DNA of 64,000 nt from Dermatemys mawii. Its lineage: Eukaryota; Chordata; Testudines; Dermatemydidae. Shown here piece by piece: positions 25,093 to 37,168 of this stretch. The DNA is taken from positions 19,225,241-19,289,240 of the forward strand of contig ML677365.1 in assembly GCA_007922305.1 (NCBI GenBank). Direction: 5' to 3'. The position numbers and the translations under genes were made by a program. The notes beneath the pieces are model-generated. The model had not been told where the DNA came from and ran no database searches. It was given only the letters and a program-made list of their open reading frames with translations. Numbering within the stretch: the first letter of the stretch is position 1; each line of letters opens with the position of its first letter.

Positions 25093-26087
25093 GATTAGTG
25101 TCAATAAAACTGTGAAGGCATTTTAGTCACCCTTTACTGTACCTGAGCTAAGGATAGAGCTAAGAACCTAGGCGAGCTAGTCCTCTGTCCTCATTCAGTA
25201 GAAACATACAGACACTGTTTAAACTCAGCTGGGTTTCTTTTAAGCCTGACTCCTTTGTCCGACCACTCTCAGTTACCCCATAGGAAATTACATCATTTCA
25301 CTCCCAGGTTACTTTATGTCTATTTTCTTTTATGCCTGGGGAGGGGGGGATTGTCTGTGTTCTTTTATCCAGTGTGCAGATCTTTTTATTCAGCTATTAT
25401 CTGTATCTCTTTCTGCTGCCATGGTGATCCAATGAGTTTGAGATGATTTTTGCTAACCCTGCTTCTCCCAAGAGACAGCAGGTTGATTTGAGACACTCTT
25501 AGACAGGTCAAGAATCACATTAGCTCAGGTCAGATATACTCACAGTATAAGAAGGCGAGTTTCATGATATTGGCAGGCCAGTTGAAAGGACTTGTGATGG
25601 ACATTGTGACTCTGCTGAATAAAAGCATTTCTGCCAGAAGAAACCTCACAGTGGTAGTGCAGCAATGGGAAACCAGCCAGCGGTGCTGAAGAACAACCTG
25701 GATCCAAGAAAGGGATGTTGGGGGTGGAGGGGAATGATTTGATAACATCAGTCATAATAAAGAAGGAAATGCAGGTAGACATGCCTATTCTATGTCTCTG
25801 AAGCCACTTGGTTTAGATCGTATGAGACAGATTTTGAGATGTGCGACGGATGTGTCCCAGTTTTGTGTTTATGCAAACCGCAGAGAGCTCCTGATGGTGC
25901 CAACGTATATATCCGTATCCACTCGCAGATCAGCTATTGGTCACATTATAGTTCACGCATACACCAGTCAAGTACAGCGCACGTAATTTTGGGAGTGCAG
26001 TTTCGAAAGTCTGGTCCTTTACCTTGTAGTCGGTATCTGAATAGTGTGGAAGATGTGAAAGCCAGTTGTTATTTATCATTAGTCTCT
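25093..26087. other. Unrecognised non-coding DNA
   Basis: Small frames at 25255-26090 overlap on both strands without domains. Nothing else recognised. Confidence 0.5.
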
Positions 26088-26234
26088 TAAACAGCACCTT
26101 TCATCTAAAAATCCCAGAGCACCTTGCAAACAATGAATGAAGCCACTTCACTCCCCCTTAAACAGGCAATTATCATCATACCCATTTTACAGGATCAGAG
26201 GAAGGCAAGCTGCATCAACAACATAGGTCTAAAC
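26088..26234 (+). repeat. L2/MIR-type tail interrupted by a hAT copy
   Basis: CACCTTTCATCTAAAAATCC, CAGAGCACCTTGCAAACA, then CCCATTTTACAGGATCAGAG follow the order of the common amniote tail (GCGCTTTACAAAC, CCCATTTTACAGATG). The homology stops at the hAT target duplication. Confidence 0.5.
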
Positions 26235-26635
26235 CAGTGGTTCTCAACTGGGGCCACATCTACCCCTGGGGGTATGTGAAGATCTTCCGGGGGGGTATGT
26301 CAGCTCATCTAGATATTTGCCTCATTTTCCAACAGGCTACATGAAAAGCACTAGCAAAGTCAGTACAAACTAAAATGTCATACAGACAACACCTTGTTTG
26401 TATGGCTCTATATACATTATCAGTGTTCCTCAACTTGGGGGCTCACGATTTATTTTATAATTATATGTTAAAAATGAGAAAGCAAGTGATTTGTCAGTAA
26501 CAGTGTGCAGTGACACTTTTGTATTCTTATTTCTGATTTTGTAAGCAGTTTTTAAGTGAGGTGAAACTTGGGGTCTGCAAGACAAATCTGCCTCCTGAAA
26601 GAGGTACAGTAGTCTGGAAAGGTTGAGAACTACTG
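26235..26635. mobile_element. Non-autonomous hAT-type transposon with 8-bp target duplication
   Basis: The ends CAGTGGTTCTCAACTGG and GGTTGAGAACTACTG are inverted repeats typical of hAT (CAG...CTG). The flanks GTCTAAAC (26227-26234) and CTCTAAAC (26636-26643) are a 7/8 matching duplication. Length is 401 bp with no transposase frame. Confidence 0.8.
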
Positions 26636-28884
26636 CTCTAAACCGCCCAATTATATTATGAACTGTTCACAAACTGGGCTAACCTTCAGGCTCTCTCAGA
26701 CTAAATTTGGGCAGGGTGGGGCGGGTTTCACAAAACATTGTGAAATGTTTTCCACAACTATAGCTCTAACTCCCAGCCTCTTGTTCTAACCATTAAAACA
26801 GGAACCCAGATATCTCAAGGAGGGGCACAGTCTTAGAACCTAAATTTAACAGAACAGGCCGAGGAAAATAGCCACTTAATCTCTTTTTAGGCTTTATCGA
26901 CATTGCAGTTCTGGTACGTAGTTCTGAAAAGAACATTCCTCTTTGAGCTGCTGCAAGAGAGCTGTGAGCTGATACCAATAGTTAAAATATTGTATTGGAC
27001 TGTGAACAGATTTTTAATTATGACCATGAACTTTTCTTTTTCCTTTTTGTGTGCAGAATACTGCAGAAAATTTTATTCCCTAATGCTTCTATCATGCCCT
27101 GACTTGTTCCACATGACTTCTTTCTTCGGGTGTTATTTTTAGCTGGCAGCTTTGTAATGCAGACTTGCAAGTAAGTGGTGTTCAAGTTTAGCCCCAAAAA
27201 AGAAAGGCTTTTAAAAAATAAAGAAGTTGTCTAAATATTAATTTGAGGAAAGAAAACATTCTCCTGCGAGGCAGAGGCAGAAATTTTGATTTTTTTTATT
27301 TTGTATTATTTTTTAAATTAAGGAAACAAATTAAATTCTTTCAGTGGAAATCTGCCATTTTGTTAAAACAGCAACAGCTAAAATCATTCATTTGTGACTC
27401 ATTTAGAGCTGCAAATCAGATTTACCTAGGTATGATGCTACATACCTGAATTCTCTGAGGTAACAGGCCCAGGGATTGTTTATCTTGGAGAGGATTCTTG
27501 TCATAATTTTTACTATGTACATATATTGTTACAAAAATCTTGCCTGTTTCTACTATTCTTTGGGAAAGCTGACAAGGAAAAACTGATGCTGGGGTCTGGT
27601 CCTGGGAAAGTTATTAAAGGATTCGAGTTCCCCCAGTCTAGAGATGCAGACATTCTTTCACTTTGCAATAGGGATCTGGATGACATGTTCTGCTTCAGGG
27701 AGGGAAATCATTGAGTCCCCTGCCCAATGTTTCAACTATCATTGATATCAACTAGGAAGGCAACTGGTCACTAGACCATCCAGTGGGAAAAAGTAGAAAG
27801 TTTCACTTTTTTAAAAAAAGAGTGGAAAGGATAGTTCAGGTTTTCCTAAGTCATGTCCGAGGTCTCCAGCCTTCTCAGGGAGGCAGCCTTAGGCTGCAAG
27901 GCCCAGACAGATGTCTAGAGTCATAATCAGAGTTTCCATAAAACCTGCCAAAAGGGGAGGTAAAGTACCAGTGAATAAAACTTTAGCCTAAAAACAGGGA
28001 GTATATTATTGTACAATCATCTTCTGTAATGTTGCTTTGTACACTTACAACGCAATTTTCAGGAGGAAAACTGTAGCAATGTAACATTTCTTGAAAAAAT
28101 GGGCAGGGAGAATGTTTATTACTTTCAGGACTGTGTAGCACTTTGTCAGAATATTTTACAGCAGTTCTTCTGTTTTGCAGTTTTTCACATGCTCTCTCGT
28201 TTGTGCAGGTGCCTACACTAAGGTACAAGTGAAGTGTTATTGGTGAGTCAGGAGAACTTCTCCAGAGTTTGGCAGTTTCTGTTTATTTACCACTTAAATT
28301 ATTTTCCCTGCATGTCATGTGCATCCACTTTAGAAATCATATGGAAAACTCTTAACTCCCTGAAACTGCAGATTTCTCCTGTGACTAGTGGAATGTAAAA
28401 GCATTTGAAGAAATTTCCCTATTCTTGCCACACACACCAAAATGTGTTAGTTTACCTAGTGACCCAAGCTTTCTTTTCTCCACTGAGTGAGCTTTTGAGA
28501 AGGCTGGCAAGTATAACCTGATCTACACCAAGGAAATTTTGCAAAAATCCTCTTGTTGCTCTCATTGAATCAGCTCCTTCAGTAGTAGCAATGTTGAGAT
28601 CCCTAGGGTAGGAGTGCTCAGACAAGGTGCTTAAAATGCTGTGGCAACTGGTGTCTGCTTTCTGTCACAGAAGCTTGTGTGAACTATGCTGGGAGATTTT
28701 ACAAAACTTTCCTAACGGCTGATGGTAGTAGCTCTCATGGAAATCATTGGGAGTCTTTCCATTGACTTTATCAGTAGCTGGACAGTGCCACAGGCTGACA
28801 GGTTTTGCCCCAACTCTTGGCTTTTCAACTCTTTAGAAAGGAAAATAGTCAAGATGAATGTAGATGCATGCCTCCTCCACCTGT
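26636..28884. other. Mostly unrecognised DNA
   Basis: Near 26760-26805, GCTCTAACTCCCAGCCTC and TGTTCTAACCATTAAAAC look like a MIR end and may continue the tail cut at 26234. A weak half-hairpin with GGGAGTCTTTCCATTGAC lies at about 28750. Otherwise AT-rich, with no domain-bearing frame. Confidence 0.4.
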
Positions 28885-29114
28885 AAGGTATGTCTACTCT
28901 GCAGGCGGATGGGTGATTAAAGCACATGTACCAATAGCAGTGAAGCTGTGGCACTGCAGGTGGCAGCATGCATATGTATTCAGGATTCCTGTGCCGAAGC
29001 CCATGGTGCCAAAGCTCCACTGCTAATGGTACCCAAACTAGCTAGATGACACTAGCTTGGTTATACTCGCACAAGCTACAGTCACCCCTCTGATTGCAGT
29101 GTAGATATACCCTA
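28885..29114. mobile_element. MITE with AAGGTATGTCTACTCTGC ends
   Basis: The left end AGGTATGTCTACTCTGCAG and the right end TTGCAGTGTAGATATACCCT are inverted repeats. The interior is non-coding. The right end abuts the target duplication of the hAT copy at 29118. Confidence 0.7.
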
Positions 29115-29117
29115 AGG

Positions 29118-29536
29118 CATGGGTGGCCAACCTGTGGCTCTGGAGCCGCATGCGGCTCTTCAGAAGTTAACATGCGACCCCTTGTATAGGCACCAACTCC
29201 GGGGCTATGGCTACAGGTGCCAACTTTCCAATGTGCCGGGGGTGCCCACTGCTTAACCTCTGGCTCTGCCATAGGCCATGCCCCCACTCCACCTCTTCCT
29301 GTCCCCTCTCCTGAGCCTGCTGTACTCTCTCTCCTCCCTCCTCGCTGAGCCTCCTGCATGCCCCAAAACAGCTGATTGGGAGGGAAGGGAGGCGCTGATC
29401 GGTGGGGCTGCCTGTGTGGGGAGGCGCTAAGAGAGGTGGGGAGCAGATGAGGGGCTGCTAACGTATTATTGTGGCTCTTTGGCAATGTACACTTGTTAAT
29501 TCTGGCTCCTTCTCAGGCTTGGGTTGCCCATCCCTG
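29118..29536. mobile_element. Non-autonomous hAT-type transposon at the edge of a MITE
   Basis: The ends are CATGGGTGGCCAACCTG and CAGGCTTGGGTTGCCCATCC followed by CTG. The flanks CCCTAAGG (29110-29117) and TCCTAAGG (29537-29544) are a 7/8 duplication. The interior is GC-rich and purine/pyrimidine skewed. The 147-codon minus-strand frame in it has no transposase motif. Confidence 0.75.
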
Positions 29537-29544
29537 TCCTAAGG

Positions 29545-30424
29545 CAATCTCATGTGTCTGTTTTGTTGCCAAACCAGTCTACTGAGTAAACTTCCACTAA
29601 CAAAGTCCAATGAAGTTCGGACACTACAGCTGAAAGCTCATGCAGAAATATTTGCACAACACTCAGATTAATGGAATTGTGAATTTTTTTTTAAAGTTGA
29701 CTTTTTATTACTCCCTGAAGATGTTCATCATGCCAAAAAAAGTCCCACTTAGGTCAGAGTTTCAGTTACGTGAAAGTTTATATTAGAAAGCTCCAGTCAG
29801 TTAGATCATGCTCGGACAAGAGATTAGGTTTAAATACATTTAATTTTTTTCTTTTTAAATTTAGCCTTTTCTATTATAGGATTTTCTGCAGGATTCTGCA
29901 TCCTAAATTAAGCAGTTTCTTACAACTATACTGCTTTACACGTACATTTCAACCAACCAACCAGCCTCTCTGCATCCCAAAGCTCAAGATATCTGAGTTA
30001 TGTATTCTGTTTTGTTAGCACAAGCTGTCCCTTCTGTCTACTAAATACTGGTCATTTATAAATACAATGTGCCACACCCCATCAGAATTTTTTCAAATAT
30101 ACCTTGATTTTTTTTTCTTGGGGTTTATATTTTACCTTTTGCAATCAATCTTTTCTAGATAAAACTAAAACTAAATATTGCCTTTAATATGTAGCATAAC
30201 ATTTAGGAAAAATGGAGCTAGGACAGACTAATTTTAATGAAGGTTGTTCATTTGATCCATACGCTTTGGTTCTTTATTAAAGTGACAGCTTAATTGGCAG
30301 TTGTGGCCTCGATCTAATTAAGTCTAATAAGGACGACAAGTCTATTTACGTTTCTACATAGACACCAGTCAGTTACTAATGTATGTTACCATGCTATATA
30401 CTAGCTATCTTCAAGCAGAGGTAG
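29545..30424. other. Unrecognised AT-rich DNA
   Basis: Nothing recognised except short T runs. Confidence 0.5.
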
Positions 30425-30450
30425 TGAGTGTGTGTGTGTGTGTGTGTGTG
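30425..30450. repeat. (GT)n microsatellite
   Basis: An uninterrupted GT run of about 13 units. Confidence 0.95.
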
Positions 30451-30663
30451 AATGTCTATATTGCATATCTGGTACTGATGTACGGAAACAGGACAAATGC
30501 AGAGGCAAAGAATAAAAGCCTTCAGCAATATTTATAAATGTAATCCTATTTGAATAAGTATCTGCTTCTGGTTTTGGAATGATTTTCCAATTTCACTCAT
30601 TCTGAACAGAAAATATGTAAAATGGGCAAGGTAGAGCCTCTTAAAATTCTTTAATGGACACCT

Positions 30664-30710
30664 TTTATTTATTTGTTTGTTTGTTTGTTTGTTTGTTTAT
30701 TTATTTATTT
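30664..30710. repeat. (TTTG)n/(TTTA)n microsatellite
   Basis: Six or so TTTG units flanked on both sides by TTTA units. Confidence 0.95.
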
Positions 30711-32404
30711 CTGCCAGAGTAAAAGGGTTTCTACTAGGAGACCTTGAAGTAGAATATTTTCTCTTCATAGTGCTCAACCCATAAAGACATTTCATGTTAT
30801 TTACACTGGTTTTTTGCTTGCTTACTTGGAAAAAACACAGAACCTACTTACTTATTCTAACTGGTCCAAGGTGTGCGTTGGGGCCTTTTTGCTGCACTTC
30901 TTTTCTCATGCCTTTCAGGTTGTCTTCTCTCTGTTTAGTTATACATTCAAATGGTGTCAAAAGAGGGCAGAGTCAGCAGAAAAGGAGATGGGCTTTGTTC
31001 CAAAAGCAAATCTGATGCATTAAAGGCAAAAGAAACTGAGAACATGGCAATGGAAAGCATTATAATTTAAAGCAGTCCCAGGACAAGTGTAACCTGTGCT
31101 AATCATTATTAGGAAGAATGACGGTTCTTTGGGTTTATGTTTTACAGGACTTTGACTTGGGGGATTCCACTGACCCAGAAGGGGTTGAACTCTCTCCATG
31201 ACTGGGCTGGAGGGCGAAGCTTCATCCATAACTGAAGTGTGCTGAAGATTCCATTGGGGAAACTGAGTCAGGGCTGCTACAGTGCTGTGCCATGTCATGA
31301 GGAAGCATGCAGGAACGGTGCCTCTGCCAGACCATGTAATTAATGTCTGTTTGTTTATAATATTGTACCAGGCATCTAGAGTCTTTCCTATATGGGGCCT
31401 CTTGTGAACAAATACTTATTAGCCTTAGTAGCAATACCACATGTCCCATTTCATGTAAAATAAAATGACGTTTTGAAATAGGTGTATATGCATAGTTACA
31501 AATACCTGTGTTTAGAGGGTTTGTTGTAATATATTAGTATCATGTCAAGGAGTCAGAACTTTTTCCTTCTATATATTAGCTGTCATATTACCCTTATTGT
31601 AACTTCATTGATGGCAGAAGAGAGTGATCTGGCCACAAGCTGGTTTCAGAGGTTTTACTTGCAAGATGTCTGAAGAGTAAATTATAATGACAAAGCAAAA
31701 TTGGGGATGGGTGGTGGTCATGGCGGAGAGTGATTGCAACTACATCAGATTTATTCATTTACATGTTTTGTTCATTCAGACCTTGCACATCTTTGAAGAC
31801 GGTTGGGAAATGCAACTATGTTCCTCAGTAGGGAACTATTCTTTCCCACTGGCAAACAAAATACATGAAGTATAGGTTCTTGCTTGCCTGATCTAGTCAA
31901 AGTACAACTTATTGCTCCTTTGTAGTTGTCCTGAATCTATTTATCTGTACCATACAACAGGGCAGTCCAAAGAGCTTAACTGGCCTAATAAATGTGTGGT
32001 AGGTGAGGAAAAGTCCTGTAATCATATCCTATAATGTCACTTCCTCCAATACAAGTCAAATGGCAAGAGAGACACACCGTAGGGCTTCCTGAACCAGTAT
32101 TCAGTATAATTTCCTACCTATCTGTTTCTTCTTTAGTTACTAATCTCTTCCTTGTCACAAACATGCATCCTTCCTACTCTGTGGGAATATTAAAACCACA
32201 GTATTCCAGTGGAAAAGGAAGATAATATATCCCATCCACCTCCTCTTCCTCCCATATTTATTTAAGATGCTCATCTTAGCCTTGTTTTGGCCCTCAGAAC
32301 ATGGGCCATCAGGCCCTGGATTTTCAAAGTTCTTTTTTGGGGGTTGGGAGAATATAAGAGTCCTATTCTAGGAAGAAATCCTATAAAGAAGGAGTACTCT
32401 TGTA
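30711..32404. other. Unrecognised non-coding DNA
   Basis: Frames of up to 92 codons show no domain. No named repeat. Confidence 0.5.
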
Positions 32405-32457
32405 GTGGGATGGGAAGACTGGAGCCGCCTGGGCAAGAGACTGAGACTGGGACTGGG
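32405..32457 (+). repeat. G/A-rich tandem-like tract, left part
   Basis: GGGCAAGAGACTGAGACTGG then GACTGGGAGGAG. The same kind of units resume on the other side of the CR1 copy at 33339. Confidence 0.45.
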
Positions 32458-33338
32458 AGGAGTGGTAAATATGCTGGAGGGTAGAGATAGAATGCAGGAG
32501 GACCTAGACAAATTAGAGGATTGGGCCAAAAGAAATCTGATGAGGTTCAGCAAGGACACATGGAGAGTTCTGCATGTAGGATGAAAGAATCCCATGCACT
32601 GCTACAGACTAGGACTGAATGGCTCAGCAGCAATTTTGCAGAAAAAGGAGCTAGGGGTTACAGTGGATGAGAAGCTGAATAGGAGTCAACAGTGTGCCCT
32701 TGTTGCCAAGAAGGCTAACAGCATTTTGGGTTGTATAAGTAGGGGCATTGCCAGCGGATCAAGGGATGTGCTCATTCCCCTCTATTCAGCATTGATGAGA
32801 CCTCATCTGGAATACTGTGTTCAGTTTTGGGCCCCACACTACAAGAAGGATGTGGAAAAATTAGAAAGAGTTCAGCAGAGGGCAACAAAAACGATTGGGG
32901 AGCGGAAGCACATAACTTATGAGGAGAGGCTGAGGGAACTGGGATTGTTTAGTCTACAGAAGAGAAGAATGATGGGGGATTTATTAGCTGTTTTCAACTA
33001 CCTGAAAGGGGGTTACAAAGAGGATGGATCTAGACTGTTTTCAGTGGTACCAGATGACAGAACAAGGAGTAATGGTCTCAAGTTTCAGAGGGGGAGGTTT
33101 AGGTTGGATATTAGGAAAATCTTTTTCACTGGGAGGGTGGTGCGGCACTGGAATGGGTTACCTAGGGAGGTGGTGGCATCTCCTTCCTTAAAGGTTTTTA
33201 AGATCAGTCTTGACAAAGCACTGGCTGGGATGACTCAGTTGGGGATTGGTCCTGCTTTGAGCAGGGCATTACACTAGAAGTCCTTTCCAACCCTTATATT
33301 CTATGATTCTATGATTCTATGATTCTATGATTCTGTGA
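32458..33338 (+). mobile_element. CR1 LINE, 5'-truncated 3' end
   Basis: Starts near AGTGGTAAATATGCTGGAGG inside the CR1 reverse transcriptase coding region and ends in ATTCTATG octamers (33297-33338), the hallmark CR1 3' terminus, which in this family replaces a poly-A tail. It aligns in order with the copy at 53.1-54.6 kb from that copy's position of about 53727. CR1 makes no clear target duplication, and none is seen. Confidence 0.9.
32594..33277 (+). pseudogene. CR1 ORF2 C-terminal remnant, 227 codons
   Basis: Product: the region downstream of the reverse transcriptase catalytic core of CR1 ORF2 (connection/thumb and C-terminal part). Visible landmarks include [68 protein letters not shown] and [10 protein letters not shown], in the order usual for CR1 and related jockey-group elements. 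The catalytic motifs lie upstream and are missing through 5' truncation. The frame runs open to the natural stop, but a TGA at 32582-32584 blocks it just upstream; the copy at 53.8 kb has TGG there. The ATG at 32594 is therefore an internal methionine, not a real start. It is a dead 3' fragment with an unusually well kept frame, so it is a fairly young insertion. Confidence 0.85.
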
Positions 33339-33640
33339 ACCAGTGGGGTAGGTGGAAGGAGATGAGAGGGGGAAGGGAAACAGATATGATTCGTTGGAGT
33401 GCAGGGAGAGAAATGGGGTTTGTTAAGCCAAGAGACTGGGACAAGAAGCCAGGGGATGAAGGGAACTGTCAATGGTTGAGCAATGGTTGAGCAAGAACGC
33501 TGGGAATGGGAGGAGGAGAATAGGACAGGGAGTCTGGAAGGGTGAGACTAGGACTTGCTGAGCAAGGAGACTGGGAATGGGTTGAGACTCCTGAGGGGTG
33601 GAGGCTGAGACTGGCTGGGAGTCAGAGGGCTGGGAAGAGA
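33339..33640 (+). repeat. G/A-rich tandem-like tract, right part
   Basis: Degenerate units built on GAGACTGGGAATGGG, TTGAGCAAGAACGCTGGG and GCCAAGAGACTGGGAC. CAATGGTTGAG is tandemly doubled at about 33469-33492. It continues the tract that stops at 32457. Confidence 0.5.
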
Positions 33641-34254
33641 CAGGGCAGTAAAGAATTGGAGGGGATGGAGCAGAAGGAATTAAGCTTGAAGGGAGAACAG
33701 GCAGAAGGGTCTGTGACTACACTTCCCTCCAGTCCAGAGCCTGTAATGAAACCAGGCGTTCCAAGACTCACCATTCCCTTGCTATGAGCAAAAACCCATG
33801 AAACCCACTGGCAAAGTGTCCCATCCCACTCTGATTAGTCCATATAGAAGATGACAACTTACTAGTGATAGCAACATCTCCATGAGCTCAGGTGGCAGAG
33901 GTCTGCATGTTGGCCTCAATATGTTTCCACATGGTATAATTTGTTATTTTAGTTTAATCTTTTTTAAAACCCAGGAAATTGCATACAAACTACATTAAAG
34001 GAACATTGTTAAGGTTGCAAGTTAGGAATTTTATAACCTTAATTTGGCTCCCTTGTGTGTATTCATTATGATAGACTCTGTTTCCTCGTGACCCCTGCCT
34101 TGTTCAGTGTAGAAGACGGACTGTGCTCACTTCATGAGCAGCTATTCAATATTTTATCTTATTCTCATTGTTCAAGATGTGGCCCCATGCTTTTCTTACT
34201 GCACACTTTCCAAACCCTTGTTTGAAGATGGAAATATGGATTTGCTCATGGGCC
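33641..34254. other. Unrecognised non-coding DNA
   Basis: Nothing recognised. Confidence 0.45.
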
Positions 34255-34330
34255 TTTCTATGGTGTGTGCTTCACAAACATTAATTTATCTTCACAGCAC
34301 CCCTGTCAGTTGAGGGGGTGAAATGGAGAA
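34255..34330 (+). repeat. L2/MIR-type tail, left part
   Basis: GCTTCACAAACATTAATTTA then CACAGCACCCCTGTCAGTTG, the first half of the amniote tail whose second half (ATCTCCATTTTACAG) resumes at 35112 after the CR1 copy. Confidence 0.55.
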
Positions 34331-35109
34331 ATAGTCTGAAGTAAAGAGGATGAAATTCAATAAGGACAAATGGAATGTACTCTACTTATGAAGGAACAAT
34401 CAGTTGCACACATACAAAATGGAAAATGACTGCCTAGGAACGATACTGCAGAGAAGGATCTGAGGGTCATAGTGGATCACAAGCTAAATATGAATTGTTA
34501 CACTGCTGCAAAAAAAAATGCAAACATAGTTCTGGGATATATTAGCAGGAGTGTTGTAAGCAAGACACAAGAGGTAATTCTTCTGCTGTAATATAGCCTC
34601 ACCTGGAGTATTGTGTCCAGTTCTGGGTGCCACATTTAAGGAAAGATGTGGACAAACTGGAGAAAGTTCAGAGGAGAACAACAAAAATGATTAAAGGTCT
34701 AAAAAATATGACTTATGAGGAAATATTGAAAAAAATTGGTTTGTTTAGTCTGGAGAAGACTCAGGAGGGATATGATAACAGTTTTCAAGTACATAAAAGC
34801 TTGTAACAAGGTAGAGGGAGAAACATTGTTCTCATTAACTTCTGAGGCTAGGACAAGAAACAACGGACTGAAATTGCAACAAGGAAGGTTTAGGTGGGAT
34901 ATTAGGAAAATCTTCTTAAATGTCAGGGTGGTTAAGCACTGGAATAAATTGCCCAGGGAGGTTGTAGAATCTCTGTAATTGGAGATTTTTAAGAGTAGGT
35001 TAGACAAACACCTGTTAGGGATGGTCTACATAAAATTTAGTCCTGCCAGAACTGCAGGGGACTGGACTAATGTCCTCTCAAGGTCCCTTCCAGCCCTCTG
35101 ATTCTATGA
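34331..35109 (+). mobile_element. Old CR1 LINE, 5'-truncated 3' end
   Basis: Begins near GATGAAATTCAATAAGGACA and ends at CCAGCCCTCTGATTCTATGATT, with one full octamer. The reading frame is full of stops, but the blocks CTCACCTGGAGTATTGTG, GGAAAGATGTGGACAAACTGG and TTAGGTGGGATATTAGGAAA match the CR1 copies at 32.5 and 53.1 kb. It is clearly more diverged than either, so it is an older subfamily. Confidence 0.85.
34736..34978 (+). pseudogene. CR1 ORF2 C-terminal remnant, short
   Basis: An 80-codon open piece with [19 protein letters not shown], then GRFRWDIRKIF and VKHWNKLPREVV, the CR1 C-terminal landmarks also seen at 32594-33277. Frame lost on both sides. No catalytic residues. Confidence 0.75.
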
Positions 35110-35160
35110 TTATTATCTCCATTTTACAGTTGGAGAGCTGAGGCACAGAGGGATCACAGT
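35110..35160 (+). repeat. L2/MIR-type tail, right part
   Basis: ATTATCTCCATTTTACAG followed by GCTGAGGCACAGAGGGATCA, the second half of the tail interrupted at about 34330. Confidence 0.6.
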
Positions 35161-37125
35161 CAAAAGTATCCATGAATTTTGAGTGTCCAATCTGAAACAT
35201 TTCAGGCCTAATTTTTCAGAGTATTTTGCATTATATAGCACTTGGTATGTTCAAAGTACAGCTCCCATTGATTTCAGTTGCAGCTGTATCATAATACATA
35301 CACATAAAACCATCAAATTAAGATTGCATTGGCAACCTTAATTCTGGCACTGTCTAATTTTTGAGTACTTGACTTTGGCATATTAATTATGTTATTTCAA
35401 ATAGCTTTTTGGTGTTCATATAAATATATCAATGAGAGAAATGTAATCTGCAGCTTCACCTGTGCAACACTATTGAGGTCTATAGGAATCATTTAATATT
35501 GTTTTCTTGAGGATTATTTGTTCAATACCTAACTGGCGGCTTGAGTGGTATATATGCATTATACTGGTCCTGTGTACAGGATTGAAAGCTACCTTACAGT
35601 AGATTTAATAGCACTGAGTATTATCTGTGGACACATAAACAATCTGTACAATTCATTTTAAATACTGCGGCTAAGCAATTATATTATCATAACAACAGTA
35701 AATGTTATCACTTTTTGGAAGCACTGACACCGTCTGGAGCCAGACACAGAAAAAGAGATTGAAAATGTCTCATTGTACATCAGTCCTGATGACCTGCAAC
35801 ATTCTTGCTCCTCAAGGGAGTTTCCTTTTCCTGCACCATCTTTTTGTAATTTATGGGAACAATAACTCACGACAGAGAGAAGTTTCAGACCATCAGGCTA
35901 GTTTTTCTTTTTGGCCTAATTCAGGATTGAATAAAATCTGCATATATCCTGAATGGGGAAGAGAAGAAAGGTCTTTGGTGACAAAACGTTGTCTTTTGAC
36001 AACAGAATTTTTCCTAGCTTGGTTATTAGAGGGAATTTACAGGTTAGCTGCATTAAAACTTGTCATGGGTGAGCTAATCTGTGTTCAAGATTGGAAGTTT
36101 TTAAGGCCATGATCTACTTTAGTTCTGTGTACACAACTCTCGTTGGCATCAGTGGGAACTCTCTGTAGACTATAATCCTTTAAGCAAATTTAGTGATGTC
36201 ACGCCACCGCAGAGAAGACTTGAGCCAGAACTCTCTTGGTACAGAGGCAAAGAGATTTCCCCTTCATTGAGCAAGAAGAGATAGCTCTAATGAGCTTTTC
36301 TCAGTATGCAATCACTCTTGCATACATCATAGATGTGCTTTTATAGATTTTTCAGTGTGCAGAGCTAGAGTAAATAGTAAACGAAACAATGGGGTCCAAT
36401 CCATTATTTGGATCTGGGAAGTCTTACCTCTCAAAGAACCAATAATCAGACCAGCTGCACAGAATACTTGGAAAGTATAATCAAAAGAATGAAGATGTCT
36501 TAGCAGTTTGAGTAGTGTCTGATTCTACTAGTGAAGATGAAGCAGCATGACAGTGCACTGTGGATAAAGTATGTCTTTATAGCAATGCCTTTCATGGAGC
36601 AGCACTTAATACTTGCTGATGATGAGCAAAGGGATTGAACAGCCTGGTTTTTGTACATCAGTCATGCACTCCTAACTGCATGAACTGTATGCAGAAAGGT
36701 AATAGACGGCTGAGATTGTATTGAGCGATGTTGCTCTGCTGCTGTTATTAGCCAAAGCCCAGTAATTTTAGACATGGAGCAGTTAGTTTGTTCTTTATTT
36801 ATAATAAATAAGCGGCTTAATGGATCAATAGAACAGGTGAGTCATTTGTTAGTAATAGTCATATTCTGGAAATGGATGCACAACATCAGACTTTTATTTT
36901 TTTAGAGTACTATAAAGCCAGCAGTAAGAACTATTACTGGCTAGCTTTAGTTGAGGGATAAATAGGTTTGAGTCAGTGCTGATCCCGTGGAGTATGTTTT
37001 CCTAATTTTCATTTTAAGTCTTTCCACTTGGACTTATCAATGGATAAGACAGAGTCCCTATATAGTAAGGCTGTCTTGGATACCTTACACTGATTCTCAG
37101 CTTCACAATTTGCTCCTTGGAACAT

Positions 37126-37127
<2 letters not shown>
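35161..37127. other. Mostly unrecognised AT-rich DNA
   Basis: A partial hairpin repeat (GGCCTAATTTTTCAGAG, then CTCCCATTGATTTCAG) lies at 35206-35290 and another half at 36108-36175. The 136-codon frame at 35702-36112 has no domain. Confidence 0.45.

Positions 37128-37166
<39 letters not shown>
37128..37166. repeat. (GA)n microsatellite
   Basis: An uninterrupted GA run of about 19 units. The repetitive Arg-Glu frame over it is an artefact of the repeat. Confidence 0.95.

Positions 37167-37168
<2 letters not shown>

Noticed and set aside
29042..29485. 147-codon minus-strand frame
   Set aside because: Lies across a non-autonomous hAT copy and its flank; shows no DDE or hAT dimerisation motif.
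33297..33338. ATTCTATG tandem array as an independent satellite or CRISPR-like array
   Set aside because: The octamers are the normal 3' end of CR1 and have no spacers.
35702..36112. 136-codon open frame
   Set aside because: No domain, no repeat of residues suggesting selection, and no splice or promoter context.
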